A stretch of 64,000 bases of DNA. Source: Fusobacterium varium (GTDB lineage: Bacteria; Fusobacteriota; Fusobacteriia; Fusobacteriales; Fusobacteriaceae). Under the pieces are notes generated by a model that had not been told where the DNA came from, searched no databases, and worked only from the letters and a program-made list of their open reading frames with translations. The DNA lies in contig JADYUE010000004.1 of the NCBI GenBank assembly GCA_021531615.1, forward strand, positions 1 to 64,000, given 5' to 3'. The position numbers and the translations under genes are program-made. Below, one piece after another: positions 9,487-20,782 of the stretch. Each line of letters opens with the position of its first letter. Position 1 is the first letter of the stretch.

Positions 9487-11571
9487 TTAGAATGATTGTC
9501 CCATATTGAAATAGAATTCCATTCCATCATCCATCTTATCTCCTACTGGCCATCCAAAGTCAAATCTTAATGGTCCAATAGGTGTATTAAGTCTTAAACC
9601 TACCCCAGCTGTTGTTGCTATTTTATCAGGGAAGTCTGCATTATGATAGTAGTCTTGAGCTCTTCCTGCATATTTCCAAGCTCTTCCTGCATCAAAGAAT
9701 ACAACAAATCCTAATAGATCATTAATTTGAGTTCTATTTTCTATTGTACCAACAAGTTTTTGAGTTCCTTTGAAGAATCCTCCCTCATATCCTCTTAGAG
9801 TACTTCCTCCACCAACCCAGAATCTTTGTCCCTCTTTAGTAGTGTCAGTCATTATTCCTCCAACTACTTTATAGGCAAAAGTATTATTTTTAAATAATCC
9901 TCTGTGGTATTTTCTAAGTTCTAAAGTAACATTTCCAAATACATCTCCATCATATCCATTAGCATACCCACCTTCTAATTGAAGTTTTGCATATTCTCCT
10001 GCTGTTGGATTCCAGAAATGGTTTCTTGTATCGTAAGTAATTGAAGGGAAGATACTCCAAATAAAGTACTTGTCATCCATTCCTTTTACTTCACTATGAT
10101 TTCCTTCTCTCCAATAGTAGTTTCCATTTTCATATTTAAATTTATCTTTATCAGCTTCCTCTTCAACATATTCTAATTTTGTTCCAATTCCTAATCTTAC
10201 ATTTTTAGTAATTCCTTTTCCTATGTTGAATTTAGCTCCAATAGTATCTATTCTATTGAATAATGCACTATCATCATCTTCATAAGTATTTTTGTAGATA
10301 CTCCATCCCCAAGAGATTCTATCTGTATCTTTAATCCATGGGTCATAGAAGTTAATTGAGAAACTACTGTAGTCTTCATCTGATTTTTCAAATGTAACTC
10401 CTAATTCTTGTCCTTTTCCCTTCCAGTTAGTATCTTTTATTGAAAGAGTTCCTAAAAGTCCAATTTCTGATCCGTAAGAGATTGCCCCTTGAAGTATAGC
10501 TGTTCTCTCTTCATCAAATAGAAGTACTATTGTTCTTCCATCAGGATCTCCAGGTATTGGTCTTGCTTCATATTTTACATTTTTAAAGTGTCCTAATCTC
10601 ATTAGATTTTTTACACTTTCATCATATTTCTTAGAGTTAAATATCTCATCTTTTGAGAACTCTAACTCTCTCTCAATAACATAGTCTTTTGTTTTTAAAA
10701 CATCATCTGTAGGTTTTCTTCTAGCACCTTTTTGTTTAGTTACCATTTTCTTAAATTGAATATCTCTTACTTTTCCTTCACTTAAATATATTTCAAGTTC
10801 AAGGTTTCCATTGATAACTACATCAGCAACTTCAGTAAGTGTATATCCATCATCTTGATATTTTCTTAAAATTCTATCTCTATCTTCTCTAATAGTATTG
10901 ATATTGAAAACTTTTCCAGGTTCAGTTTTAATAACTTTCATAAGTTCATCTGTTGTATAAACAGTGTTTCCTATAATATTTACACCATTTAATATAGGAT
11001 TTTCCATAACAGAGTAAATGATTTTTACTCCATTTCCACTTTTAACTGCATCTGGAACTACATCTCTAAAATATCCACTTTCAATAAGATTTTTATGTCC
11101 TTCTATAACCTTATTTTTAGAGAAATATCCTCCTACTTTAATAGGAACTAACTTAGCAAGCTCTTCTCTACTTACATATTGATTTCCTACAAATTCAACT
11201 GAATTTACAAGTAGTGAAGTATCTACCTTTCCTCTTTCAGATAGTGGAATAATTCCATTTTTTTCTAGTGCAGATTTAGCATCTCTGTTTTCTAACACGT
11301 TTACTATTAATTTTATACCACCATCATATACTGTTGGTTGTACAGCAACATCTGCAACATACTCTAATCCTTTGATGTTTTTGTAATCTTCAATCATATT
11401 TTCTGTTATAAACTTATTTCCCTCTTTTGAAACCATAACATCTAAAATGATTTCATAAGGAATTTCTCTATTGTTTACTACTTCTATTTTCTTTATGCTG
11501 TAGTTAGATTCAGCAGCAAAACTTAGAAGTCCCAATAGAAAAACCATCAGTGCTACTAATTGTTTTCTCAT
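9487..11571 (-). CDS. bamA: Outer-membrane assembly factor BamA
   Basis: Core subunit of the machinery that folds beta-barrel proteins into the outer membrane. The 694 residues have a signal peptide (cleaved after SFA near residue 19), a series of POTRA domains to about residue 340, and a 16-strand barrel. The lid-lock motif of loop 6 appears as GGSTLRGYEGG, and the chain ends in an aromatic strand with terminal Phe (FYFNMGQSF). It is somewhat shorter than Escherichia coli BamA (810), suggesting four rather than five POTRA domains. It lies 16 bases after tamB and 31 before skp. The autotransporter at 318-4178 is a likely client. Confidence 0.95.
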   Translation of the reverse strand: MRKQLVALMVFLLGLLSFAAESNYSIKKIEVVNNREIPYEIILDVMVSKEGNKFITENMIEDYKNIKGLEYVADVAVQPTVYDGGIKLIVNVLENRDAKSALEKNGIIPLSERGKVDTSLLVNSVEFVGNQYVSREELAKLVPIKVGGYFSKNKVIEGHKNLIESGYFRDVVPDAVKSGNGVKIIYSVMENPILNGVNIIGNTVYTTDELMKVIKTEPGKVFNINTIREDRDRILRKYQDDGYTLTEVADVVINGNLELEIYLSEGKVRDIQFKKMVTKQKGARRKPTDDVLKTKDYVIERELEFSKDEIFNSKKYDESVKNLMRLGHFKNVKYEARPIPGDPDGRTIVLLFDEERTAILQGAISYGSEIGLLGTLSIKDTNWKGKGQELGVTFEKSDEDYSSFSINFYDPWIKDTDRISWGWSIYKNTYEDDDSALFNRIDTIGAKFNIGKGITKNVRLGIGTKLEYVEEEADKDKFKYENGNYYWREGNHSEVKGMDDKYFIWSIFPSITYDTRNHFWNPTAGEYAKLQLEGGYANGYDGDVFGNVTLELRKYHRGLFKNNTFAYKVVGGIMTDTTKEGQRFWVGGGSTLRGYEGGFFKGTQKLVGTIENRTQINDLLGFVVFFDAGRAWKYAGRAQDYYHNADFPDKIATTAGVGLRLNTPIGPLRFDFGWPVGDKMDDGMEFYFNMGQSF

Positions 11572-11587
11572 CCTTACCTCCGTTCAA

Positions 11588-14500
11588 TTACTTTATAAAG
11601 ATATCTAATAGATTATCATATTTTTTCTCAAATTTAAAGTCTATATGATAATTTATTGCATCTTTTGTTTTTTCATCTGATTTTGTTTGAACTCTCTCAG
11701 GTAGTTTCCCAACTCCTATTCCTATAGATCTTCCAGGTTTAAATCTATATTCTATTGAGAAATCGTACTCATCAAATGCCCCACTATTTTTTTCTGTTTT
11801 ATCTGTGCTATCATCTCCTAACAAGTTTCCTCGTGCTACCCAATATAATTTATCCTTATAAATATTATCTTCTGCTTCTATAATTGCTCCTAATCTAAGT
11901 CTATTATTTTCTTCATTAGGATTATTAGTACTCTCATCTGTCATTATATTTGATTTTATTCTAAATTTAGAAATATTCAAAGTATTTTTTACTAGATTAG
12001 AAATAGGCTTAAATAGTGTTTGCGATAATTGACTTCCTATAACAGTCTTTATCAAAGTAGTTGAAGCTCCATCTGAAAACTCCTCACTACTATCTCCAAC
12101 TAATAAAGAAGATAGATTTCCACTTGAACTTCCATTTTTAGAAGTTATTGTAAATTTAAGATCATCTAATTCTCCATTTATACTCATTCCTATCTCATCA
12201 TTATCAACTTTTACCTTTGAATCTATTATCAAAGTAGGATTAACATTTGGCAAATAATCTTTTCTATCATTAAAAATAACCATTGCTTTATCTAGTTTAA
12301 ATGTATTTCCATTGACTTCTAAAGATCCATTATTTACTTCTATATCTCCTAATAAAAGTAGTTTTCCATTTTTTCCACTAATATTTCCATTTACAGCAAC
12401 TCCACCTGTTACATCACTTACAAATGCATTTAAATCTTGAATATCAAGATCAACATCATCTTTAGTTCTAAAGTTTACATCTAATTCCAAAGCTTTTTCA
12501 AAAACTGTGTCTATTTTAAAATCTTCTCCTAGTTCTTCACTATTATTAACAACTGTTGAAGAGGATTTAAATAAAAAGTTTTTTATAATTTGAAATATAG
12601 TTTTTGAATTATTAGGAATATCTGAAACTTTTCCGTCAAGTATAGTAATATCTCCTTTTAAAAGGTTATTTTTCATATTAAAATTGCTATTAAATAAAAG
12701 ATTGAAATTCTTACCATATCTATAATCTATGTTTTCACTTTTTAAGCTTACATCATATTTTAGATCCTCTAAATAGTATGGATTCTCTGAAATCTCTGTT
12801 AGTGTTGGAAGTTCTAAGAAACCTTTTACCTCAACATCCCCTTTATTTAAAATTCCTTTTAAATTTTCTATATAAAGAAGTTGTTTATCCAATTTTATAG
12901 TACTATTCAGATTATTTAAATTAATATAGATATCATCATAATTTAAACCAAAGTTATTTAACTTAAAATAACCTTTGTTTCCTGTATCTTGAAGTTGTAA
13001 ATTAAGTGTTGCATCCCCTTCTATATTAGTTATACCATATTTTTTCAAAAAAATATTTAAAAAATCTAAATTTATCTTTGAAGAGTCTACAAAAAAATTA
13101 TATTTTTGATTTTTTAATCCTATGTTTCCCTTTGAATTTAATGAGTTATTTAGATATTTAAAAGAAAATGCCTCTAAATTTAAATTATCTAAATTTCCAT
13201 TCAGTTTTACTAAGAAATTTTTGAAATTAACATCTTGCATAGAAATTTGTGGGCTTTGCAATGTTAAATTATATATCAAATCCTCTGCTGTTCCCTCTAA
13301 TTTACCATTTGCTAAAATAGATCCCTTTATATTTTCATTACCTATATACTCTTCTAAATTCACTAAATTTATATTTTGATTTTTTATCTCAGCATCTATA
13401 ATTTTAGTAGTCAAATCATAATTTGCTGTTAGTTTAATTATATCATGCAATTTGCTATTTGAGAGAATTATTTTATCTAATTTTATTTCTCCTGTTAAAA
13501 TATCATCTGTTTTATAATTACCATTAATATATATATTAGGAAGTCTTTTTCCTCTCAAATAAATTTTATCAATAGTAGATTCTATTCTTATATCTGCTGT
13601 TTTAGCCTCACCTTTAGCTTTTACTGTCCCTATAACTCTATATTTTAAGTTTGTATCTGAGTAATATTCTGAAGGATCATCCTCTATAATGTTTAATATT
13701 CCAGAGTATTTTTTATCTTTTATTGAATAATATCCATTTAAAATACTAGTGTTTAGATATATTTTATTAAATTTCATTTTAAAATCTGAATAATTTATAT
13801 TACCAGAAATTTTCAGATCTTTTTTCCCTTCAACAAGCTCAACTGTTGTATCATTTATTTTTATGTCAACCTTTGGATTATTTATCTTTCCAATTACCTT
13901 TCCTTGAATATCATTCAAATAAAATTTAGGATATTCTAAATTAAATTTTTCAAAGTTAAGCCCATTTATTGCAAAATCCATATTTGATTGAAGAGTTTTC
14001 AGATTAATAGTTCCCTTTCCATTTAACATACCATTTTCAAATTCCTTCAATTCAAATATATTATTTTTAATTCTAAAACCTAGTAATATTCCATTTATAT
14101 CATAATCATTATATTTTACCTGTCCTATCTCTCCATTAAAGTCAAGATACAACTCTTTAGATTTTTTTAAATCTAAGTTTCCATGAATATTATTAATCTC
14201 TCCAATATATTTTAGAGAAAAATCTTTTATATCTAGATTAACTCCAGTTTCTTGAGCCTCTTTATATATTTTTCCTTTAAGAGTAGTCAATATCTCTAAA
14301 TCATTCTCTTTAAGTTTAAAATTATTGCTTTCAACTAAAAGATTATAATCTAATTTATTTAGATCAACATCTCCATTTAAAATTAAGTTCTCTTTCTCTT
14401 GATTTTTATCTTTAGCTATAAGTTTATCAATTGTAATCTTATTGTTTTCAGCTATAAAATCAAGTGCAAGGTTAGCTCCATATAGATTTATATCTATAAC

Positions 14501-16021
14501 TCCACTACCTCTTTCAAGATTTTTCTTTGTTAAATCATACTCAATAGAATATTTTCCATTTCTATAAAGTAAAATTTTATTTATTTTTGAGAAATATATC
14601 CCTCTTACTTTTAGTATATTAGATATGAAGTTAAATTTAAAATCCTCTTCTCCTGTATCAAAATTAAAACTTCCTTGAATATCTGGAAGAAAATCATTTA
14701 CTTCTTTTATATTATTTAGAGAAAAATCTATATTTCCTTCACTATTGATATAATCTAATTTTAAAGAGAGATCTTTTTTAATATTTGTATCTTTTATTCC
14801 CAATATAGAATTTAATTTTTTTATATGTAATCCCTCTTTATCATAGATAAAATTACCTTTTAAGTTTTCTATTTCTAGATTCTCTACAAAAGATTTTTTT
14901 ATAATATAATCAATTGTTACTGAAAAACCATTTTCTTTATTTAAATTCATATTAAATTTAACATCATCTATAAAAATATTTTCTAATGGTAGATTTCTAT
15001 CCTTTAATAGTGAATATTTTTTCAATTCATCATATGAAATATTTCTAGCTGAAAAATCAATATTTAATTCTCCATTTTCATCAAATACAAGTAAAAACTT
15101 ATCCTTAGTTTTAAAAATTTCATAATTAGCTTTTACCTCTATTCTTTTACCTAAAAAATCAACTGTTCCATCTAAAACTTTTACATCAGCATCTAAATCT
15201 TTATATCTCACTGCTACATCTTTAAAATCTGCTCCACCAAACATTCCCTTTGGAGAGATAGATAGATCTAAATTGAGTTTTCCCCCATTAAAATCTACCT
15301 CTTCTCCATCATAGGCATATTGTAAAAGATCATCTCTTACACTGATATTTTTTAAGATTATTGTCATATCATATGGTTGTTCACTTGTATTTAGTTTATA
15401 AGTATAAATCTGTCCATTATTGCTACCAGTAAACTCCATATCAATTCCAGTTTCTTTACTGAAAGTTAGATATCCATTTGTATTATAAGCTGTTTCTTTT
15501 ATCGGATTTCTATATGATAGATCTGTAAAATTTGTTGTAGCATTTATAGCAGTTATTTTATCTATTGGTACTGCAATTCCTGGTTTATATACTTCCTCTT
15601 TTTTTATTTCAACCTTTTCTGTTTCAACTTTATTTTTATCGTCCTTAGTTCCACCTGTAAAAGCTGCAACTATATTTATATCACCATTTTTTTCTCTAGT
15701 TATATTAGCGATTCCATCATAAATTATAATCTCCTCTATTCTAAGATCTTCTAAAGATTTTTTAGAATAAAGTATATCTACCTTTGGTGCATCTATAATT
15801 ATCTCTTTTTTATTGATAATTTTTAGATCCCTTACCTCTATCTTATTCTCCTTAAACTCTATTGAAGAACTTGATATTGTAGTCCCTAAAACCATTTGAA
15901 CAATAACTTCTATTGTTTTAGGAAGGTGATAAGCTACTGCCCAATATCCTCCAAGAAAGACAAAAAGTGTTGTTAGCATTGTTATTACTTTTTTCTTATT
16001 CTTTTGATAAAACTCTTTCAT
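11588..16021 (-). CDS. tamB: TamB-like inner-membrane-anchored translocation/lipid transport protein
   Basis: The 1,477 residues begin with a short cytosolic tail and one membrane helix (about 10-30), followed by a very long beta-strand-rich, Asn/Lys/Asp-rich periplasmic region, typical of the AsmA/TamB bridge proteins. The last 300 residues match the DUF490/TamB C-terminal domain pattern (GNISGKNGKLLLLGDIEVNNGSL-type repeats, then GDSSEEFSDGA and a terminal barrel-like strand). TamB proteins span the periplasm, move phospholipid or help assemble some outer-membrane proteins. Its place directly before bamA supports this; no separate tamA is seen, and BamA may be the partner. Confidence 0.88.
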   Translation of the reverse strand: MKEFYQKNKKKVITMLTTLFVFLGGYWAVAYHLPKTIEVIVQMVLGTTISSSSIEFKENKIEVRDLKIINKKEIIIDAPKVDILYSKKSLEDLRIEEIIIYDGIANITREKNGDINIVAAFTGGTKDDKNKVETEKVEIKKEEVYKPGIAVPIDKITAINATTNFTDLSYRNPIKETAYNTNGYLTFSKETGIDMEFTGSNNGQIYTYKLNTSEQPYDMTIILKNISVRDDLLQYAYDGEEVDFNGGKLNLDLSISPKGMFGGADFKDVAVRYKDLDADVKVLDGTVDFLGKRIEVKANYEIFKTKDKFLLVFDENGELNIDFSARNISYDELKKYSLLKDRNLPLENIFIDDVKFNMNLNKENGFSVTIDYIIKKSFVENLEIENLKGNFIYDKEGLHIKKLNSILGIKDTNIKKDLSLKLDYINSEGNIDFSLNNIKEVNDFLPDIQGSFNFDTGEEDFKFNFISNILKVRGIYFSKINKILLYRNGKYSIEYDLTKKNLERGSGVIDINLYGANLALDFIAENNKITIDKLIAKDKNQEKENLILNGDVDLNKLDYNLLVESNNFKLKENDLEILTTLKGKIYKEAQETGVNLDIKDFSLKYIGEINNIHGNLDLKKSKELYLDFNGEIGQVKYNDYDINGILLGFRIKNNIFELKEFENGMLNGKGTINLKTLQSNMDFAINGLNFEKFNLEYPKFYLNDIQGKVIGKINNPKVDIKINDTTVELVEGKKDLKISGNINYSDFKMKFNKIYLNTSILNGYYSIKDKKYSGILNIIEDDPSEYYSDTNLKYRVIGTVKAKGEAKTADIRIESTIDKIYLRGKRLPNIYINGNYKTDDILTGEIKLDKIILSNSKLHDIIKLTANYDLTTKIIDAEIKNQNINLVNLEEYIGNENIKGSILANGKLEGTAEDLIYNLTLQSPQISMQDVNFKNFLVKLNGNLDNLNLEAFSFKYLNNSLNSKGNIGLKNQKYNFFVDSSKINLDFLNIFLKKYGITNIEGDATLNLQLQDTGNKGYFKLNNFGLNYDDIYINLNNLNSTIKLDKQLLYIENLKGILNKGDVEVKGFLELPTLTEISENPYYLEDLKYDVSLKSENIDYRYGKNFNLLFNSNFNMKNNLLKGDITILDGKVSDIPNNSKTIFQIIKNFLFKSSSTVVNNSEELGEDFKIDTVFEKALELDVNFRTKDDVDLDIQDLNAFVSDVTGGVAVNGNISGKNGKLLLLGDIEVNNGSLEVNGNTFKLDKAMVIFNDRKDYLPNVNPTLIIDSKVKVDNDEIGMSINGELDDLKFTITSKNGSSSGNLSSLLVGDSSEEFSDGASTTLIKTVIGSQLSQTLFKPISNLVKNTLNISKFRIKSNIMTDESTNNPNEENNRLRLGAIIEAEDNIYKDKLYWVARGNLLGDDSTDKTEKNSGAFDEYDFSIEYRFKPGRSIGIGVGKLPERVQTKSDEKTKDAINYHIDFKFEKKYDNLLDIFIK

Positions 16022-16035
16022 TTTTTCCTCCTAAA

Positions 16036-16737
16036 TTATAGAGGTCTTTTTAAAGGTATTCCTGATCTTCTTGGATATTTTTTATCATTTGATTCAAATT
16101 TTCTAATTCTAATTACTACTCTAGGATCATTACAAAATGGAAGATTTAAGTCATAAATATTTTCTATTCTACCTTTTAAAATATTCAGAGCATTTGTTGC
16201 CTCTTGCTCCTCACCTGTTCCTTCCATTTTTTGTGAAAGAAATTCACCATCTATTTTTAAGAAAGGAAGTATGTATTCTAAGATTGTACTAAGTTTTGAA
16301 ACTCCTCTACATAACCCTAAATCATAACTCTCTCTATTCTCATCATTGATATAATCTTCTGCCCTTGAAGTAACAACAGTTACATTTGTCAGATCTAAAT
16401 TTTCTTTTACTAATTGAAGAAATTTAGTTTTCTTTCCTATTGAGTCCATCAAAGTAAACTCTATCTCTGGATTGAAAATAGCTAAAACCATTCCTGGAAA
16501 TCCAGCTCCTGTTCCTATATCTATAGCTTTTTCAGTTCCCTCTTTGATCAGATTTTGAAGTAATAGAGAATCTAAAAAGTGTTTCTCTATTATTCCCTTC
16601 TCATCTCTTATTGCTGTTAAATTAGTATGAGAATTATATTCAACTAACAAATTTAGATACTTTATTAAGTTATCTACTTTTTCCTCTGTATATTCTAAAC
16701 CAATTTTTTTTATTCCTTCTAAAAGGTATTCTCTCAT
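16036..16737 (-). CDS. rsmG: 16S rRNA m7G527 methyltransferase RsmG (GidB)
   Basis: Methylates N7 of guanosine 527 of 16S rRNA using S-adenosylmethionine. The 233 residues show the NLTAIRDEKGIIEKHFLDSL segment, the SAM-binding loop AIDIGTGAGFPGMVLAIF, and the characteristic C-terminus KKYPRRSGIPLKRPL. It is one base after mnmG, the classic gidA-gidB pair, with which it is surely co-transcribed. Confidence 0.96.
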   Translation of the reverse strand: MREYLLEGIKKIGLEYTEEKVDNLIKYLNLLVEYNSHTNLTAIRDEKGIIEKHFLDSLLLQNLIKEGTEKAIDIGTGAGFPGMVLAIFNPEIEFTLMDSIGKKTKFLQLVKENLDLTNVTVVTSRAEDYINDENRESYDLGLCRGVSKLSTILEYILPFLKIDGEFLSQKMEGTGEEQEATNALNILKGRIENIYDLNLPFCNDPRVVIRIRKFESNDKKYPRRSGIPLKRPL

Positions 16738-16738
16738 A

Positions 16739-18628
16739 TTAGTTACCCCTTGTCTTTAAGTATATTAAAAGTACTTGTATATCTGCTGGAGATACTCCAG
16801 AAATTCTTGATGCTTGCCCTATATTGTATGGTCTTACACTCTTTAATTTATCCTTTGCTTCCTTTGGAATATTTTCCATTGAATCATAATCAATATCAGC
16901 AGGTATCTTTTTATTTTCAAGTCCTTTATGTTTTTCTATCATCTTCATTGATCTTTCAATATATCCTGAATATTTTACTTGAACCTCTACTTGATATTCT
17001 GTATCCTTTGGACACTCTTCTCCTAAGTCAAGTCCTGCTCCTTCAGCTATATATTTTATATCACTATATTTTACTTCTGGTCTTCTTAAAAGCTCAAAAT
17101 ATGTACATCCATCTTTTAATTCTGCCTCATTATATTTTCTCAATACCTCATTTACTCTTGGGTTGCTTGGTCCAACATAATTTTTTTCTAAAATATCTTT
17201 TATTCTCTCTACATCTTGCTCTTTTTTTACAACTCTTTTATACTCTTCCTCTGGAAGTAATCCTATCTCATATCCTATTTTAGAAAGTCTTAAATCTGCA
17301 TTATCCTCTCTTAGAAGAAGTCTATATTCACTTCTAGCTGTAAACATTCTATATGGCTCATTTGTTCCCTTAGAAACTAAATCATCTATCAATGTTCCAA
17401 TATATGAATCTGCTCTATCTAAAATAACAGGTTCTTTCCCTTGCATCTTTCTAACGGCATTGATTCCTGCTATAAGCCCTTGTGCTCCTGCTTCCTCATA
17501 TCCAGATGTTCCATTTATCTGTCCAGCTAGGAATAGATTTTCTACTGTTTTACTTTCTAAGCTATATTTTATCTCTTGAGGTGGAATATAATCATACTCT
17601 ATGGCATAAGCATATCTCATAATATGAGCATTTTCTAATCCCTCTATATTTTTTACCATTCCATCTTGTACATCTGTTGGAAGAGATGATGATAATCCCC
17701 CTAAATAGATCTCATTTGTATCATATCCCTCTCTTTCAAGGAAAAGATGGTGTTGATTTTTATCTGTATATCTAAATACTTTATCTTCTATTGAAGGACA
17801 GTATCTTGGTCCTGTTCCATGAATTGTTCCATTAAATAGAGGTGATCTATCTTTATTGCTTTTTATAATATCATGTACTGTTTCATTTGTATGAGTTATA
17901 TAACAAGAGATTTGTTTTCTTCCTATTAACTCTTCATCTGGTGTTCTAGTAGAGAATTTTAGTATCTCATCATATTCTCCTGGTTGCTCTTCAACTTTTG
18001 AAAAATCTATGCTTCTTGCATCTATTCTCGAAGGTGTTCCAGTTTTAAATCTAGCAAGTTTTAATCCAGCTTTTTCCAATGATAGTGGTAGATCATCTGA
18101 AGAAAGTTCTCCCATTCTTCCACCGCTAAAATGTTTATCTCCAATATGAATAAGCCCTCTCATAAATGTTCCTGTGGCTATAATTACATATTTAGCTCTA
18201 TACTCTACACCCTCTCTTGTTTTAACTCCTATTACTTTTCCATCTTCAACTACTATATCAGTAACCATTCCTTGAATAGAGCATAAGTTCTCACAATTTT
18301 CAATTGTTTTTTTCATCTCTTTACTATATCTAACTTTATCAGCTTGTGCTCTTAATGCTCTAACTGCTGGTCCTTTTTTAGTATTAAGTACTCTTATTTG
18401 AATAAAAGTCTTATCTATATTTCTTCCCATCTCTCCACCTAGTGCATCTATCTCTCTAACTAAGTGTGATTTTGCTGGTCCTCCTAAAGATGGGTTACAA
18501 GACATGACTCCTATATTATCAAGAGTTATTGTAAAAATAGCTGTTTTAGCCCCTATTCTCGCTGCTGCTAAAGCTGCTTCACAACCTGCATGACCTGCTC
18601 CTACTACAATAACATCATAATTTTGCAT
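16739..18628 (-). CDS. mnmG: tRNA uridine-5-carboxymethylaminomethyl modification enzyme MnmG (GidA)
   Basis: FAD enzyme that with MnmE installs the cmnm5 group on wobble U34 of several tRNAs. The 629 residues carry the FAD dinucleotide fold near the N-terminus ([17 protein letters not shown]), [24 protein letters not shown], the [12 protein letters not shown] signature and [10 protein letters not shown], then the helical C-terminal domain ([11 protein letters not shown]). Length and motif order are normal. No mnmE is in the window. Confidence 0.97.
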   Translation of the reverse strand: MQNYDVIVVGAGHAGCEAALAAARIGAKTAIFTITLDNIGVMSCNPSLGGPAKSHLVREIDALGGEMGRNIDKTFIQIRVLNTKKGPAVRALRAQADKVRYSKEMKKTIENCENLCSIQGMVTDIVVEDGKVIGVKTREGVEYRAKYVIIATGTFMRGLIHIGDKHFSGGRMGELSSDDLPLSLEKAGLKLARFKTGTPSRIDARSIDFSKVEEQPGEYDEILKFSTRTPDEELIGRKQISCYITHTNETVHDIIKSNKDRSPLFNGTIHGTGPRYCPSIEDKVFRYTDKNQHHLFLEREGYDTNEIYLGGLSSSLPTDVQDGMVKNIEGLENAHIMRYAYAIEYDYIPPQEIKYSLESKTVENLFLAGQINGTSGYEEAGAQGLIAGINAVRKMQGKEPVILDRADSYIGTLIDDLVSKGTNEPYRMFTARSEYRLLLREDNADLRLSKIGYEIGLLPEEEYKRVVKKEQDVERIKDILEKNYVGPSNPRVNEVLRKYNEAELKDGCTYFELLRRPEVKYSDIKYIAEGAGLDLGEECPKDTEYQVEVQVKYSGYIERSMKMIEKHKGLENKKIPADIDYDSMENIPKEAKDKLKSVRPYNIGQASRISGVSPADIQVLLIYLKTRGN

Positions 18629-18656
18629 TTTTTCCTCCTAAAACTCTATAAATTAA

Positions 18657-19313
18657 TTACTTTAAATTCTCTAAATAATCAGCTGTTTTAGTATCTGTGA
18701 TTACCAAAAGAATATCCCCTTTTTCTATCAAACTATCTGCTGATGGATTTGGTGTTAAAGATTGATTCTCTTTCTTTATTCCAACAATATTTACATTATA
18801 TTTCTTTCTAATATCTAATTGAATCAAAGTTTTACCCCAGAATACTGATGGAGCTTTTACTTCTAATAATAAAAATTCTGATGAGAATCTCAAATGTTCT
18901 ATCATATTAGGTTCCATTGCTAATTGAGCAACTCTTCTTCCCATATATTCTTCAGGATATATTACCTTAGTAGCTCCTATCTTAGCTAAAACTTTTCCAT
19001 GGCTTTTACTATTTGCCTTAGCAATGATCTTTTCTATCCCTAACTCTTTAAGATTAAGAGTTATCATAATACTAGCCTCAACATCTCCAGTACAAACAAA
19101 GGCAACATCAAAATTACTTACTCCTAATTCTTTTAAACTTTTCATATCTGTTGCATCAACAATTACTGCATTATCAACTATATTTCCATTTATAGCCTCT
19201 TGTATCAATTCTTCATTCACATCAATAGCCAATACTTCCTCATTAGATTCATATAGAGTTTGTGCTATACTTGTTCCAAATCTTCCAAGTCCTACTACTA
19301 AATACTCTCTCAT
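18657..19313 (-). CDS. ktrA: K+ uptake regulatory subunit KtrA/TrkA (RCK domains)
   Basis: The 218 residues have a Rossmann-type RCK-N domain (VVGLGRFGTSIAQTLYE at the N-terminus, acidic VLAIDVNEE after strand 2) and an RCK-C domain from about residue 135 (FWGKTLIQLDIRKKYNVNIVG ... KGDILLVITD). It is the single-unit size of KtrA rather than the doubled TrkA. It gates the KtrB channel by nucleotide binding at the inner face of the membrane. It follows ktrB by 14 bases. Confidence 0.93.
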   Translation of the reverse strand: MREYLVVGLGRFGTSIAQTLYESNEEVLAIDVNEELIQEAINGNIVDNAVIVDATDMKSLKELGVSNFDVAFVCTGDVEASIMITLNLKELGIEKIIAKANSKSHGKVLAKIGATKVIYPEEYMGRRVAQLAMEPNMIEHLRFSSEFLLLEVKAPSVFWGKTLIQLDIRKKYNVNIVGIKKENQSLTPNPSADSLIEKGDILLVITDTKTADYLENLK

Positions 19314-19327
19314 TTTTCCTCCAAATC

Positions 19328-20665
19328 TTATCCTACTAGAATATTCTCTTTAGGGTATTTTATCAATGCTTTTTTCTTATCTTCACCTATAGCCAATGCA
19401 AATGTTAAAGGTCCCAATCTTCCTACAAACATTGTTACTATAATCAATAGCTTAGATATAGAAGATAGTTCTGGTGTTATTCCTAAAGTCAATCCTACTG
19501 TTCCAAAAGCTGAAATAACTTCAAAAATAATCTCTTCAACGGGAAAATCCTCAATTATTAATAGTAAAGTTATTATTACACTGACATAAGTCAATGCTAA
19601 AACTAAGATTGCTAAAGCTCTATTCATTACTTCCCAATCTAATCTTCTATTAAAAATCTCAATGCTCTCTCTCTTTTTTACTATTCCTATTACATAAAAC
19701 AGAATTATTCCAAAAGTTGTAGTTTTAATTCCTCCTCCTGTCGATCCTGGAGAAGCTCCAATAAACATAAGAATACAGCAGATAAAAATAGTTGCTGCTC
19801 TCAAATCTTTTAATGGTATTGTATTAAATCCTGCTGTTCTTAAAGTTACACTTTGGAAATATGAAGCTAAAATCTTTTGAAAGAAATTTAGATCCCCTAA
19901 AGTTGTTGGATTTGAATACTCTAAAATAAAAAATACAATCATCCCTCCAAAAGTAAGAATCATAGATATTATAATTGCAACTTTTGAAGTGAGATTAAAT
20001 CTATCTACTCCTTTTCTTATAACCATTATTACTGAACTAATAACTGCAAATCCTATTCCTCCAAGAGTTATAAGATAAGCTATTGTTAAATTAATAACAG
20101 GGTTAGCTTTATATGCCTCTAAGTTTGTTGAAAAAAGAGCAAATCCAGCATTACAAAAGGCTGAAACTGAGTGAAACACTCCAAAGAATAAAGCTTTATT
20201 CAAAGGCATCTCCTTAGAAAATTCCCAAGCTAAAATCAATGCTCCTATACTTTCAATTACAAAAACTGTTAAAAGAAGTTTTCTTATAAAATTAGATATC
20301 TCTCCACTACTATCTGCATTTCTCTCCTCTTTTAACAATTCTCTTTCATGAAAAGTCATTCTTTTTCCCATTACCATAAAGATAATTGAAGAAAAGGTCA
20401 TTACTCCTAATCCACCAAGTTGAATAAAAAATAGTATTATCAAATCTCCTATGGGATTAAAAACTTTACTTACATCTACTACTGTTAATCCTGTAACACA
20501 AATTGCAGAAACTATTGTAAACATAGATTCTAGAAAATCCAAACTCTCACCTTCATTTAGAGAAAAGGGCATCATTAATAATAGTGTTCCAACTATAATA
20601 GCTAATAAAAATCCTATTATCAATTTCCTTGAAGGAGATAGTTTATTAAAATATTCTAAACTCAT
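19328..20665 (-). CDS. ktrB: K+ transporter channel subunit KtrB/TrkH
   Basis: The 445-residue membrane protein has eight main helices in four M1-P-M2 repeats. Selectivity-filter-like segments are visible as VTGLTVVD, CNAGFALFS, TAGFNTIP and GTVGLTLG; the conserved Gly is present in each. Length fits KtrB. Together with ktrA it forms a sodium-coupled potassium uptake system. It is the first gene of the long minus-strand series, with a consensus promoter at 20715-20743 and AAGGAG before the ATG. Confidence 0.93.
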   Translation of the reverse strand: MSLEYFNKLSPSRKLIIGFLLAIIVGTLLLMMPFSLNEGESLDFLESMFTIVSAICVTGLTVVDVSKVFNPIGDLIILFFIQLGGLGVMTFSSIIFMVMGKRMTFHERELLKEERNADSSGEISNFIRKLLLTVFVIESIGALILAWEFSKEMPLNKALFFGVFHSVSAFCNAGFALFSTNLEAYKANPVINLTIAYLITLGGIGFAVISSVIMVIRKGVDRFNLTSKVAIIISMILTFGGMIVFFILEYSNPTTLGDLNFFQKILASYFQSVTLRTAGFNTIPLKDLRAATIFICCILMFIGASPGSTGGGIKTTTFGIILFYVIGIVKKRESIEIFNRRLDWEVMNRALAILVLALTYVSVIITLLLIIEDFPVEEIIFEVISAFGTVGLTLGITPELSSISKLLIIVTMFVGRLGPLTFALAIGEDKKKALIKYPKENILVG

Positions 20666-20714
20666 TCTTTGGCTTCTCCTTTTTTCTAACTTTATATATT
20701 ATTTTATCTTATTA

Positions 20715-20743
20715 ATTATACATTATTTTATCTTCCCTTTCAA
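20715..20743 (-). promoter_or_regulatory. Sigma-70 promoter of the ktrB operon
   Basis: TTGAAA (20738-20743), a 17-base spacer and TATAAT (20715-20720) on the minus strand, about 50 bases before the ktrB start codon. Confidence 0.8.
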
Positions 20744-20782
20744 TCTAAAAAGTTCTTTCCAATTATTTATCCAAATAAAGCA

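Noticed and set aside
16750-17283. A 177-residue plus-strand frame opposite mnmG
   Set aside because: Leucine/tyrosine-rich antisense shadow caused by the codon bias of mnmG on the other strand; no ribosome site or family motif.
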